Shown in pieces: positions 18,879-26,896 of a stretch of 64,000 nucleotides of DNA (position 1 is the first letter of the stretch; every line of letters starts with the position of its first letter). This DNA comes from an uncultured Pseudomonadota bacterium. Lineage in GTDB: Bacteria > Pseudomonadota > Gammaproteobacteria > Steroidobacterales > Steroidobacteraceae. Position numbers and translations under genes: made by a program. The notes under the pieces were generated by a model that saw nothing but the letters and a program-made list of their open reading frames with translations, did not search any database and was not told the origin of the DNA. The stretch spans positions 1-64,000 of the forward strand of contig CAIKZZ010000009.1 of NCBI GenBank assembly GCA_903832085.1. Direction: 5' to 3'.

Positions 18879-20336
18879 ATGACGTTCAAACAAAAGATGG
18901 GACTCGCTGCTGCAGTTTCAGCGGCTCTCGGATTCAGTGTAGCCGCAAGCGCAGCAAGTTCGTATGTCTGGAACGGACCCACAAAGTGGGAGGGGGGCTC
19001 AGGTCACTACGGTAACGTCGCGACTCTCGAAGGGTTGGGCGATGCACCAGCGTCCGCTCCTCCCCTTAATTTGCCGTTCGAGATCTATCACGCACTCGAG
19101 ATTTCAACGACCGACGTGGTCACTCTGACGTTCAGCGGCATTGCGCTGACCAATGCATCGGCTCCAGTCGTTAACTGCAACAACGGCACGTACTTGGTTG
19201 CTGGCGTGACGAACACGCCAGGCACCTATCAGTACGTGAACAACAGCGGTGGCAACATTCCGGCTGGCTGCTGCTTAGTGACCGGTGTCACGACGACGAA
19301 CGCGAACCTGAAGGCCGCTGGCCTCGGCGCCAAGCTCACCAACAATTTCAAGCAAACAGCGCTTGCTGGTATCGTGATTGACACCGCAAAGGGAGGGGGA
19401 TCTTACCCATTGGCGGCAGTGGTCAAGCAGTTCCACGGGGCAGTCGAGGCGGGTTCAAACATTAATGGTGTGATCCAGTTGGAAAGCGGCAGCGTGAATT
19501 TTACAACGCCACAAACCAGTACTTTGACGGTTAACTCACGCAACTATTGCGAGAGCGCAAGCGTCAATATTGGTGATTGCGTGGTTGGTGTAACCGGTGG
19601 TGAGAATCCTTTCTTGAATACGGTGGTTTCAGGAAACTTCAGTTTCTTGGATAACGGCGCAACGGGCTGCAATGATGCAGCAGCGGCATCGGACGCAACG
19701 GTCTCCACAAACCAGAACGAGCAGCTTGATTTCACCGGCGACAACGCGTCCATTAAGGCCGGTTGCGGTGCGGTGGGTCTCGGTTCGCTTGCAATGGGCG
19801 ACAGCGAGCACCTCGAGGTGTATAGCTGTGGAGATAGCGCAACCTGCCTCCCGCTGGTGCCAGGAGCATTCACTGAGCAGACGTCAGTGACGTGGTCACC
19901 TGTTGCGAACATCTACAAGTCTGAACCCCTCTCGGCAGGTCCTGCCGGCGTATGGACGACAGACGGCTTCACGGCGTTTATCCCGTACATGCCGTATGAC
20001 GCGGAAGGCACGTTGTCGCGCGTGATTTACGTCACGAACGCAACTGGCAAGGACGGCAAAGTATCTGTGACGGTCGGTGCCGAGGGTACGGCTTGCACAG
20101 ATAGGGATGTTGTCACAGCCGTCAAGGGTGGTGTCACGCAGTTGTCAGGTGCCGTTGATGCGGCAGTGAATAGCTGCTTCCCAACGTTGCCTGCAAACGG
20201 CAAGGTCTGGGTGTCAGTGTCTGCAGAGTTCCCGAACCAGAACGGCTCGCAGATCTACAGCGCGTATGTGCAGAATGGTCAGCGCTATATCGTGATCAAC
20301 ACATCGAACAACACATCGAACAACAACACGCTGTAA
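18879..20336 (+). CDS. Exported protein of unknown family; candidate secretion cargo or surface-layer protein
   Basis: About 485 aa. A Sec signal peptide (MTFKQKMGLAAAVSAAL, cleavage after VAASA) is followed by a beta-rich, Asn/Thr/Gly-rich body with about eleven cysteines, including the adjacent pair GCC. The C-terminus has a tandem NTSN repeat. ATG 18879 sits 11 bases after GGAG and is preferred to ATG 18870 (2 bases). The isolated gene has a near-consensus promoter and a strong terminator. Its codons look more uniform than its neighbours', as in a highly expressed gene. I do not recognise the family. Position right after gspD suggests it leaves by the type II system; this is inference. Confidence 0.8.
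   Translation: MTFKQKMGLAAAVSAALGFSVAASAASSYVWNGPTKWEGGSGHYGNVATLEGLGDAPASAPPLNLPFEIYHALEISTTDVVTLTFSGIALTNASAPVVNCNNGTYLVAGVTNTPGTYQYVNNSGGNIPAGCCLVTGVTTTNANLKAAGLGAKLTNNFKQTALAGIVIDTAKGGGSYPLAAVVKQFHGAVEAGSNINGVIQLESGSVNFTTPQTSTLTVNSRNYCESASVNIGDCVVGVTGGENPFLNTVVSGNFSFLDNGATGCNDAAAASDATVSTNQNEQLDFTGDNASIKAGCGAVGLGSLAMGDSEHLEVYSCGDSATCLPLVPGAFTEQTSVTWSPVANIYKSEPLSAGPAGVWTTDGFTAFIPYMPYDAEGTLSRVIYVTNATGKDGKVSVTVGAEGTACTDRDVVTAVKGGVTQLSGAVDAAVNSCFPTLPANGKVWVSVSAEFPNQNGSQIYSAYVQNGQRYIVINTSNNTSNNNTL
20298..20321 (+). repeat. 12-bp tandem duplication encoding NTSN-NTSN
   Basis: Two perfect copies of AACACATCGAAC at 20298-20309 and 20310-20321, in frame, at the extreme C-terminus of the exported protein. 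They create several N-x-S/T triplets. Confidence 0.9.
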
Positions 20337-20363
20337 TCCAGCAGGTTGAGTCGAGTGTTAACG

Positions 20364-20393
20364 ACGGCGGGGCAGTGCCCCGCCGTTTTTTTT
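20364..20393 (+). terminator. Rho-independent terminator
   Basis: A perfect 9-bp GC stem (CGGCGGGGC / GCCCCGCCG, 20365-20385) with loop AGT, extended by A-T, runs into eight T bases (20386-20393). It lies 28 bases after the exported-protein stop. Confidence 0.95.
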
Positions 20394-20434
20394 GGTGTGC
20401 TGTTTGTGTGATTGCTTGCGGTGCGTTGAGCTGT

Positions 20435-20462
20435 TTGTCAGTGTTGCAAGCGTCGTTAGACT
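20435..20462 (+). promoter_or_regulatory. Candidate promoter for the nitroreductase/pyruvyl transferase operon
   Basis: TTGTCA at 20435-20440, a 16-base spacer and TAGACT at 20457-20462. It lies between the terminator and the nitroreductase gene. The match is moderate. Confidence 0.45.
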
Positions 20463-20474
20463 GTTTCCACAGTC
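20459..20474. promoter_or_regulatory. Candidate operator (inverted repeat)
   Basis: GACTGT-TTCC-ACAGTC, a perfect 6-bp inverted repeat with a 4-base spacer overlapping the proposed -10 box at 20457-20462. This is where a repressor would act. No regulator gene is next to it. Confidence 0.4.
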
Positions 20475-20528
20475 GCGTTGTATGGTGTACGCCCGAGCGG
20501 TTCACCCCACCATAGAGTAAGACGTGCC

Positions 20529-21554
20529 ATGACCCGATTGTTTTCGGCTTATGTGCTGACACCACTGAGTTACTTGCGTCACAGCGTCGTAGGGACAGTG
20601 CTGCGACGGCTCATCACTCGGGCGACCTATGCGCGTGAGCGCACTGCAGTGGCAGCAGGGCTTGCGCAGTATCGTCTGACGCGCGGCCTGACACGTACCA
20701 GTCCTTTGTTACGGCGGAATATTCATCGACTTGAGAAGGGGCTTGTGATGCAGCCTCGCAAGGCTGTGTTTGCGGAGGATTACATTCACGAGACTGTCCG
20801 CGCGTATGAGCAGGCGCTGCGCGTGCCGGACTTTGATTCAGCAGAGCTGCAATGGGCCGGCGCAGTGTTGGCCGCCTATTTTGCGGCGCTCGCCAATGTC
20901 CCCACACTCGCATCGCTGCGCGAGGAGTACCGGGCTCTGGCATCGGTACAGGCCGCCCACACAGCGCCAGTGCCGCGCGCCCAACAGAGTATCCCGAAGG
21001 CAGAGGTGAGTTTTGCCGAGTTTCATGCTCTTTGTCGGCAGCGGCGGTCGGTACGCTGGTTTACGCGTGAGTCAGTGCCACGAGATTTAATCGACCAGGC
21101 CTTGAGTGCGGCGCTAGAGGCGCCCTCGGCGTGTAACCGACAGCCGCTGTTCTTTCGTTATATTGATGATCAGCCAGAGGCGGCCCGTGTGGCAAGTATT
21201 GCCATGGGAACCGCCGGCTACGCGCACAACATTCCGGCCTTAATGATCGTGTTAGGTGATTTAAGCGCGTTTGAGTCGGCGCGGGATCGCCACTTAATTT
21301 ACATCGATGGGGCCCTCGTGGCGATGCAGCTGATGTTGGCGCTCGAAACGTTAGGCCTGTCGAGTTGTCCAATCAACTGGCCAGACATCGAAGTGCTCGA
21401 GCAGCAAATGGATCGGGCACTGGAGTTACCAAAGCACATACGGCCGGTGATGTTGCTTGCGATCGGGTATGCCGATCCGATGGGTGGTGTCCCGTACTCG
21501 GCAAAAAAATCAAGTCACTCGCTGCTGCGTACGCACAATGACTACGCGAGTTAA
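20529..21554 (+). CDS. Nitroreductase-family flavoprotein
   Basis: 341 aa. An N-terminal ~150-residue helical extension (LLRRNIHRLEKGL stretch) precedes an FMN-binding nitroreductase domain, marked by RRSVRWFTRESVP (Arg contacts to FMN), APSACNRQP and a C-terminal glycine-rich LLAIGYADPMGG. Such extended nitroreductases are often found in polysaccharide loci beside pyruvyl transferases, as here; their role there is not established. The frame is open to 20478, but ATG 20529 is the first start after the proposed promoter. No binding site for a second substrate can be read. Confidence 0.85.
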   Translation: MTRLFSAYVLTPLSYLRHSVVGTVLRRLITRATYARERTAVAAGLAQYRLTRGLTRTSPLLRRNIHRLEKGLVMQPRKAVFAEDYIHETVRAYEQALRVPDFDSAELQWAGAVLAAYFAALANVPTLASLREEYRALASVQAAHTAPVPRAQQSIPKAEVSFAEFHALCRQRRSVRWFTRESVPRDLIDQALSAALEAPSACNRQPLFFRYIDDQPEAARVASIAMGTAGYAHNIPALMIVLGDLSAFESARDRHLIYIDGALVAMQLMLALETLGLSSCPINWPDIEVLEQQMDRALELPKHIRPVMLLAIGYADPMGGVPYSAKKSSHSLLRTHNDYAS

Positions 21555-21587
21555 TGCAGTGATTCTTGCACCATCGAGCGCATTCGT

Positions 21588-22757
21588 GTGCTGATTGAGA
21601 TCAAAGGGGCGCAGTTCGGCAATCAAGGTGCGCGCCTGATGTTGGCAGCGAGTCTGCAGCGCTTAAGCGCGCGGTTTCCGCAGGCACTCTTTGCGATGAG
21701 CACAGGGCCTAATGCAAGTCCTGCAGAACTTAGCACGGTGCCTGCCGTAAACCGGATACGCTTGCATCGGCGTCAATTCGATTTAACGCCGCTCGCCTAT
21801 CACTTGCCGCGCGCGCTGCATCGTTGGCTACTGCGCCGTCACAGGGTGTGTGAGCCTGGCCTGTCCGCGGTGCTTGATGTGTCCGGTTACGCGTATGGCG
21901 ATCGGTGGGGTGTGGTGAGTGCATCACAAACCGCTGCGCAGCTCGTGCGTATGCACGCGCGTGGTCGACCGTATATTTTTATGCCGCAAGCCTTTGGTCC
22001 TTTTACATCACCTCGTTTTCAGGCCTTTGGTGCTGCCTTGCGGCGTGCGGCATTGATCTGCCCACGTGATAGCGTTTCACAGGATCACGTCGAACAGTTG
22101 CTGTGTGGTGCATCCTCTGTGCTACTGCGTGCGCCGGACATCACGATTGGCATGGCAGCGAATAACAGTGCGCTCGCAGCCTCTGGCGTGACTGCGCGCA
22201 CGGTCTTGGTGATTCCCAACGCACGCTTGTTGGATCGCCCGAGTCAACGGTATCCAGCTACGACGGGGACTTGGCAGACCGATTATGTGCCAATGCTCTT
22301 GCGTCTGATTAAGACGATCACAGCGCGTGGGCATTCGGTACGCATCCTGAATCACGGGGGTGCGCAGGACACTGCCTTGTGTGCTGCACTTGCCGCGTCA
22401 GTGCAGGATAGCCGAGTGATACGGGAGGCGGACCCGGCAGCGGTGAAAGGCGTGATTGGTGCGGCTGGGCTTGTGATCTCGTCACGCTATCACGGCTGCG
22501 TGCATGCGTTATCACAGGGGGTTCCCTGTATCGGCACGTCGTGGAGCCATAAATATGAGGCGTTATTTGCGGATTTTGAGGTGAGTTCTTTGTTGTTGAC
22601 GACACCGGATGTGAGTTATGCACTGCAGATACTTGAGCCGCTCTTGGAGTTTCGGGGTGTGAATACCCAAGCGCTTGCCTTGTGCCGGCAGATGGCGTTA
22701 CAAGTGGATGCGCTGTGGGAGCGTGTTTTTACGATTCTTGCAAAGAGCGTGTCCTAA
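21588..22757 (+). CDS. Polysaccharide pyruvyl transferase family protein
   Basis: 389-aa cytoplasmic enzyme of the CsaB/WcaK type, which adds a pyruvyl ketal from phosphoenolpyruvate to a sugar. The N-terminal IEIKGAQFGNQGARLML and the C-terminal SSRYHGCVHALSQGVP, with the conserved R-x-H signature, define the family. The IPNARLLD strand and SHKYEALF also fit. It starts with GTG 21588, which gives the normal family N-terminus. It lies 33 bases after the nitroreductase and 3 bases before the GT2 gene, so a three-gene operon is likely. Confidence 0.88.
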   Translation: MLIEIKGAQFGNQGARLMLAASLQRLSARFPQALFAMSTGPNASPAELSTVPAVNRIRLHRRQFDLTPLAYHLPRALHRWLLRRHRVCEPGLSAVLDVSGYAYGDRWGVVSASQTAAQLVRMHARGRPYIFMPQAFGPFTSPRFQAFGAALRRAALICPRDSVSQDHVEQLLCGASSVLLRAPDITIGMAANNSALAASGVTARTVLVIPNARLLDRPSQRYPATTGTWQTDYVPMLLRLIKTITARGHSVRILNHGGAQDTALCAALAASVQDSRVIREADPAAVKGVIGAAGLVISSRYHGCVHALSQGVPCIGTSWSHKYEALFADFEVSSLLLTTPDVSYALQILEPLLEFRGVNTQALALCRQMALQVDALWERVFTILAKSVS

Positions 22758-22760
22758 GGT

Positions 22761-23639
22761 ATGCCGTGCGTCTCAATTTATTTGCCGACCCGCAATCGTG
22801 CGGATCGCTTGGTGGAAGCAATCCGCTCTGTACAGCAGCAGGACCATGCGGATTTTGAGTTACTGGTGGTGGACGATGCCTCTAGCGATACGACTCCTGA
22901 GCGCGTGGCAGCTCTCATGCGCGCTGATGCGCGCATCAAGTATCTGCGGCTTGCCACTCCACACGGTGCGGCACGCGCGCGCAATGCGGCCATTCGTGTG
23001 GCTCAAGGGGCATGGATCACTGGCATCGATGACGATGATCTGATGCTGCCGGCGCATGTCTCGGGGTTACTCGCGGCGTACCGCGACGAGGATGCGTTGG
23101 TGTGTGCGGGGTTTTATCAAGAGCGTGACGGCTGGCGACGCCCCATCGTGCATCGTGCCGAGCACATTGCGCTCGATGCGTTGTTGCATTACAACTGGGT
23201 CGGGAGCCAAGCGTTGATGGCCACCGAGCGCGTGCGCGCCGTGGGGGGCTTTGATGAGCATTTTGTGGCGTGTCAGGATTGGGATTTGTGGACGCGCTTG
23301 GTTGCCCGCTTTGGGCCGGCGCGGCGTAGTCGGGCGGTCAGTTATGTGTCCCGTGAGGATGTGAGCACGGGGCGTATTACGGGTTCTTCCCAGGCAGCGA
23401 TCGGAACGGCGCAGTATGCGCACAAGCATGCAGTGTGCTTAACCAATGCGCATCGGCGCAGTCACCAGTTGCTCGCACGCATTGCCGCGAAAGAATCACT
23501 CAGTCTGTGGTCTTTAGCGACACACATAGTGGGTGGCCAGCGGAGTTTGGCGCTGCGCTATGCGCTCGGTCGCGTGCCCCCGCTGCGCTGGTTGAGTCTG
23601 TGGTGGCGACGCCATCGGTATCCTGCGGCGTCTGGCTAA
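22761..23639 (+). CDS. Glycosyltransferase family 2
   Basis: 292-aa GT-A transferase. It begins VSIYLPTRNRADRLVEAIRS, with LLVVDDASSDTTPE as the nucleotide strand. The metal-binding GIDDDDLMLP (DxD) and CQDWDLWTRL (acceptor-side ED-like motif) are both present, so it looks fully active. The Arg-rich C-terminal end may sit against the membrane. It follows the pyruvyl transferase after 3 bases and probably acts on the same glycan. Confidence 0.87.
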   Translation: MPCVSIYLPTRNRADRLVEAIRSVQQQDHADFELLVVDDASSDTTPERVAALMRADARIKYLRLATPHGAARARNAAIRVAQGAWITGIDDDDLMLPAHVSGLLAAYRDEDALVCAGFYQERDGWRRPIVHRAEHIALDALLHYNWVGSQALMATERVRAVGGFDEHFVACQDWDLWTRLVARFGPARRSRAVSYVSREDVSTGRITGSSQAAIGTAQYAHKHAVCLTNAHRRSHQLLARIAAKESLSLWSLATHIVGGQRSLALRYALGRVPPLRWLSLWWRRHRYPAASG

Positions 23640-23643
23640 ACAA

Positions 23644-23674
23644 TACTATAGCCCGTACTATATGGTCATATAGT
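23644..23674. promoter_or_regulatory. Candidate operator: TACTATA half-sites and a palindrome
   Basis: ACTATAT-GGTC-ATATAGT (23657-23674) is a perfect 7-bp inverted repeat. A further direct half-site TACTATA at 23644-23650 is spaced 12 bases from the one at 23656. The AT-rich block is unlike its surroundings and lies about 70 bases before the FAD oxidoreductase operon. Confidence 0.45.
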
Positions 23675-23742
23675 CAAGCGCCGGCTCGGCGTACCCGCCG
23701 TTTGATTTGCGGGGTGGCACACTCAAGTGCGTGGGGACGCGT

Positions 23743-25359
23743 GTGAACAAGGCGGACGTGATCGTTGTGGGCGCAGGTCATAATGGCCTGACGAGCGCGG
23801 CTTTTTTGGCCAAAGCGGGCCTCAAAGTCCTAGTGCTTGAAAAAAACCCTTGGATTGGCGGGGCCGCCGTCAGTCGGTCTTTGCACAAAGATTGGATTTA
23901 CTCCAACTGCTCGTATGTCTGCAGTTTATTGCGCCCGGAAATCTTTCGGGAGCTCGAACTCGGCAAGCACGGACTGCATGTCGTCCCCTATGGTGGTGGC
24001 GTCACTTTTACCCGCGATGGCGATATTCTGGGTAACTACGTGGACGAGGAAGTGAAACGCCGCGAGATCATGCGTTACAGCGCGCGTGATGGGGATGCGT
24101 ACTTGCGCTACAGCCGCGACGTGATGCGCCAGTGTCGCTTGGTGCGCTCACTGCTGATGCGCACGCCACCGGATCCCACCTCCTGGCGTTGGCGGGACTT
24201 AACGGAAATGCGCCACATCGGTCGCGAGTTCGCGGCTCTTGGGCCTGCGGTGTTGGCAGACACGATCCGCTTTCATACGATGAGTATTGCGGATTATTTG
24301 AATGAGTATTTTGAGTCCGATGTGGTGAAAGCCAATCTCGCAGGCAGCGGCATTATTGGTACAGCGCTCGGTGTGCAATCGCCAGGGACGGCGTATGTGT
24401 TGTTGCATCATTATATGGGCGATGTGGATGGCCAGATGGGCGCGTGGGGCTTTGCGCGCGGCGGGATGGGTGCGGTCAGCCAGGCCTTGGCCAGTGCGCT
24501 GACGTCCTTCGGCGGCACCATCAAAGTGGATGCGCCAGTGGCGCAGATTGTGGTGCGTGGGGGTCGGGTGCGTGGGGTGGCGCTCGACAATGGCGATGAG
24601 TACAGCGCGCCGGTCGTCATCTCCGGGTTAGATCCTAAGCGCACATTTTTAGGGTTGCTGGCGAGTGGTGATTTGGATCCGGCGATTGCCAAGCGCGCGC
24701 GGGATTTTAAGATCCGCGGCTCGTCGGGCAAATTAAATATTGCACTCGATGGATTGCCTACCTTTCCGGCGTTAGGGAAAAATAATCCCTTGGCGGCAGG
24801 GGATATGCATTTTTTGGATTCGCTGGAGCGTTATGAGCGCGCTTATGATGATTGGAAGCGCGGGATGTGGTCACGCGATCCGTATCTCGATTTATTAATT
24901 CCGTCGCTGACCGATCCGACCATGGCGCCGCCGGGCAAGCATTTTATGTCGGTGTTCGTGCAATACGTGCCGGTGAAAGTCAAAGGTCAGGACTGGACCG
25001 ATGCGGATCGCGAGGCCTTCAAAAAAACCGTATTCCAACAAATCTCACGCTACAGCCCGGATTTTGAGAGCCTGGTCTTGCACGCTGAAGTGCGGACTCC
25101 GCGGGAACTCGAGGCCGAAGTGGGTTTGACGGAAGGCAATATTTTTCAAGGTGAACTTACCTTTGATCAGCTGCTGTTTAATCGGCCGTTTCCGGGTTTT
25201 GCGCAGTACCGAGGTCCCGTGAAAGGCATGTACATGTGCGGCTCGGGCACCCATCCAGGCGGTGGCGTGATGGCAGCTCCCGGTGCGAATGCGGCGCGTG
25301 AAGTGCTGCTGGATTTAAAGCGTGGCAATACCGTACCCAATGGGTGGAGCGATGACTAA
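23743..25359 (+). CDS. PYROXD2/phytoene-desaturase-like FAD oxidoreductase (copy 1)
   Basis: 538-aa flavoprotein. The N-terminal dinucleotide fold VVGAGHNGLTSAAFLAKAG binds FAD, and the C-terminal THPGGGVMAAPGANAA is the CrtI/PYROXD2 second signature. The middle domain holds the substrate site. No phytoene synthase or cyclase is present, so a carotenoid role is unsupported; these proteins belong to the poorly known PYROXD2 branch. I chose GTG 23743, placed after GGGGA and just before the fold, over the open TTG at 23707. It overlaps the second copy by 8 bases. Confidence 0.85.
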   Translation: MNKADVIVVGAGHNGLTSAAFLAKAGLKVLVLEKNPWIGGAAVSRSLHKDWIYSNCSYVCSLLRPEIFRELELGKHGLHVVPYGGGVTFTRDGDILGNYVDEEVKRREIMRYSARDGDAYLRYSRDVMRQCRLVRSLLMRTPPDPTSWRWRDLTEMRHIGREFAALGPAVLADTIRFHTMSIADYLNEYFESDVVKANLAGSGIIGTALGVQSPGTAYVLLHHYMGDVDGQMGAWGFARGGMGAVSQALASALTSFGGTIKVDAPVAQIVVRGGRVRGVALDNGDEYSAPVVISGLDPKRTFLGLLASGDLDPAIAKRARDFKIRGSSGKLNIALDGLPTFPALGKNNPLAAGDMHFLDSLERYERAYDDWKRGMWSRDPYLDLLIPSLTDPTMAPPGKHFMSVFVQYVPVKVKGQDWTDADREAFKKTVFQQISRYSPDFESLVLHAEVRTPRELEAEVGLTEGNIFQGELTFDQLLFNRPFPGFAQYRGPVKGMYMCGSGTHPGGGVMAAPGANAAREVLLDLKRGNTVPNGWSDD

Positions 25360-26896
25360 GCGCATTATCATCGTGGGAGCTGGCCACAACGGCCTTGTGT
25401 GCGCGGCGTATCTGGCGCGCGCGGGGCGCGAGGTCTTGGTGCTAGAGGCCAATGCCCAGGTGGGTGGTGCGGCCGTGACGCGCACCTTTGCGCCGGGCTA
25501 TCAAGTCCCCGCAGTGGCGCATTTGTTGTATGGCTTTGACCCTGCGATTGAACGCGAACTGCAGTTGCGTCAGCACGGCTTCACGGATGCCAAGTCGCGC
25601 GTGTTGACGGTGGCGTTAAATCCAGACGGTGCACCACTCGTGCACGATGGCCGCGAGGTAGTCAGTGGTTTAAGTCACGCCGAGGATCGGCAGGCGTTTA
25701 CGGACTTTATGCACAAGATGCGCCGCTTGGCCGCGCTGCTTAAGCGTCAGCACGGGCGGACGCCGCCACAACTGACGTGGGCGTCTTGGCGCGATGCGTG
25801 GCCATTGGTGCGTTTGGCGCTACAGATGCGTTTGCTTGGGCGTGCGGACATGCGGGAATTACTGCGCATGATCACCATGCCCATGCACGATGTGTTGGAG
25901 GAATCCTTTGCAGGCGATCTATTAAAAGGTGCTTTGGCGGTGGATGCGGTTTTGGGCACGAAACTTGGGCCTCGTTCTGGCAATACGGTATTGAATTTTT
26001 TGCATCGCTACACCGGCGCGAGTGCGCCGCGTGTGCCGGTGGGTGGGATGGGGGCTGTGAGCGAGTCGCTGGCGAGTGCGGCGCGGGCGGCGGGCGTGCA
26101 GATTCGGCTTGGTGCGCGCGTGGCGGCGATTAACATTGAGAGTGGTCGGGCGACGGGCGTGACCTTGGCATCGGGCGAGGTGATTGCCGCGTCCACGGTG
26201 GTGTCGGGGGCGGATCCGAAGACGACCTTTGAGCGCTTAGTGGGACTGCAATATTTGGAAGCGGAGCTGGCGCGGCGCATCCATCATATGCGGTGTGAGG
26301 GCACGGCGGCGAAGTTGCATGTGGCGCTGCGTGCACTGCCACAGTTTAAAGGTGTTGACGCGGCGCTCGTGGGTGAGCGCTTGCTCATTGCGCCGAGTGC
26401 GCTGTATGTGGATGAAGCCTTTAATCCTGCCAAATACGGTGAGTACTCGACCGACCCGATTGTTGAGATTTCGATTCCATCGATTGCAGATCCCACGTTG
26501 GCGCCAGCAGGGCATCACGTGTTATCGGCCATCGTCCAGTACGCACCAGCCCACCTGAATGGCGGATGGGAGGCACAGCGTGCGGCCTTTGAGGCGCGGG
26601 TGCTGGCAGTGCTTGAGCGGTATGCGCCGGGGTTCGGGAGCCACATTGTGGCGACCGAATTACTCACGCCCGCGGATCTGGAGACACAGTTTGGTTTGCG
26701 AGGGGGGCATTGGCACCACGGTGAACTGACGCTCGATCAGTATCTAACCTTGCGCCCCGTTCCAGGTCTTGGGCATTACGCGACGCCGGTGCAGGCGCTG
26801 TATCTGTGCGGGGCCGGGTGTCATCCGGGTGGTGGCGTCATGGGACGTGCCGGTCGCAATGCGGCGCGGGTCGTGTTGCAAGGAGGCGTGTCATGA
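25352..26896 (+). CDS. PYROXD2/phytoene-desaturase-like FAD oxidoreductase (copy 2)
   Basis: 514-aa paralogue of the preceding enzyme. It has the FAD fold IVGAGHNGLVCAAYLARAG and the C-terminal CHPGGGVMGRAGRNAA. ATG 25352 after GGAGC is preferred to the in-frame TTG-region start at 25322. The two copies share the same signatures but differ widely elsewhere, so they may form a heterodimer or act in sequence. The stop overlaps the GcvT-like gene (ATGA), so all three are co-translated. Confidence 0.85.
   Translation: MTKRIIIVGAGHNGLVCAAYLARAGREVLVLEANAQVGGAAVTRTFAPGYQVPAVAHLLYGFDPAIERELQLRQHGFTDAKSRVLTVALNPDGAPLVHDGREVVSGLSHAEDRQAFTDFMHKMRRLAALLKRQHGRTPPQLTWASWRDAWPLVRLALQMRLLGRADMRELLRMITMPMHDVLEESFAGDLLKGALAVDAVLGTKLGPRSGNTVLNFLHRYTGASAPRVPVGGMGAVSESLASAARAAGVQIRLGARVAAINIESGRATGVTLASGEVIAASTVVSGADPKTTFERLVGLQYLEAELARRIHHMRCEGTAAKLHVALRALPQFKGVDAALVGERLLIAPSALYVDEAFNPAKYGEYSTDPIVEISIPSIADPTLAPAGHHVLSAIVQYAPAHLNGGWEAQRAAFEARVLAVLERYAPGFGSHIVATELLTPADLETQFGLRGGHWHHGELTLDQYLTLRPVPGLGHYATPVQALYLCGAGCHPGGGVMGRAGRNAARVVLQGGVS

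Noticed and set aside
26806-26892. Upstream extension of the GcvT-like gene
   Set aside because: Out-of-frame reading of the FAD enzyme's C-terminal signature; ATG 26893 has AGGAGG and an ATGA overlap.
23743-26896. Carotenoid (phytoene) desaturases
   Set aside because: No crtB, crtE, crtY or related genes are near, and the signatures suit the PYROXD2 branch; the name 'phytoene dehydrogenase' would mislead.
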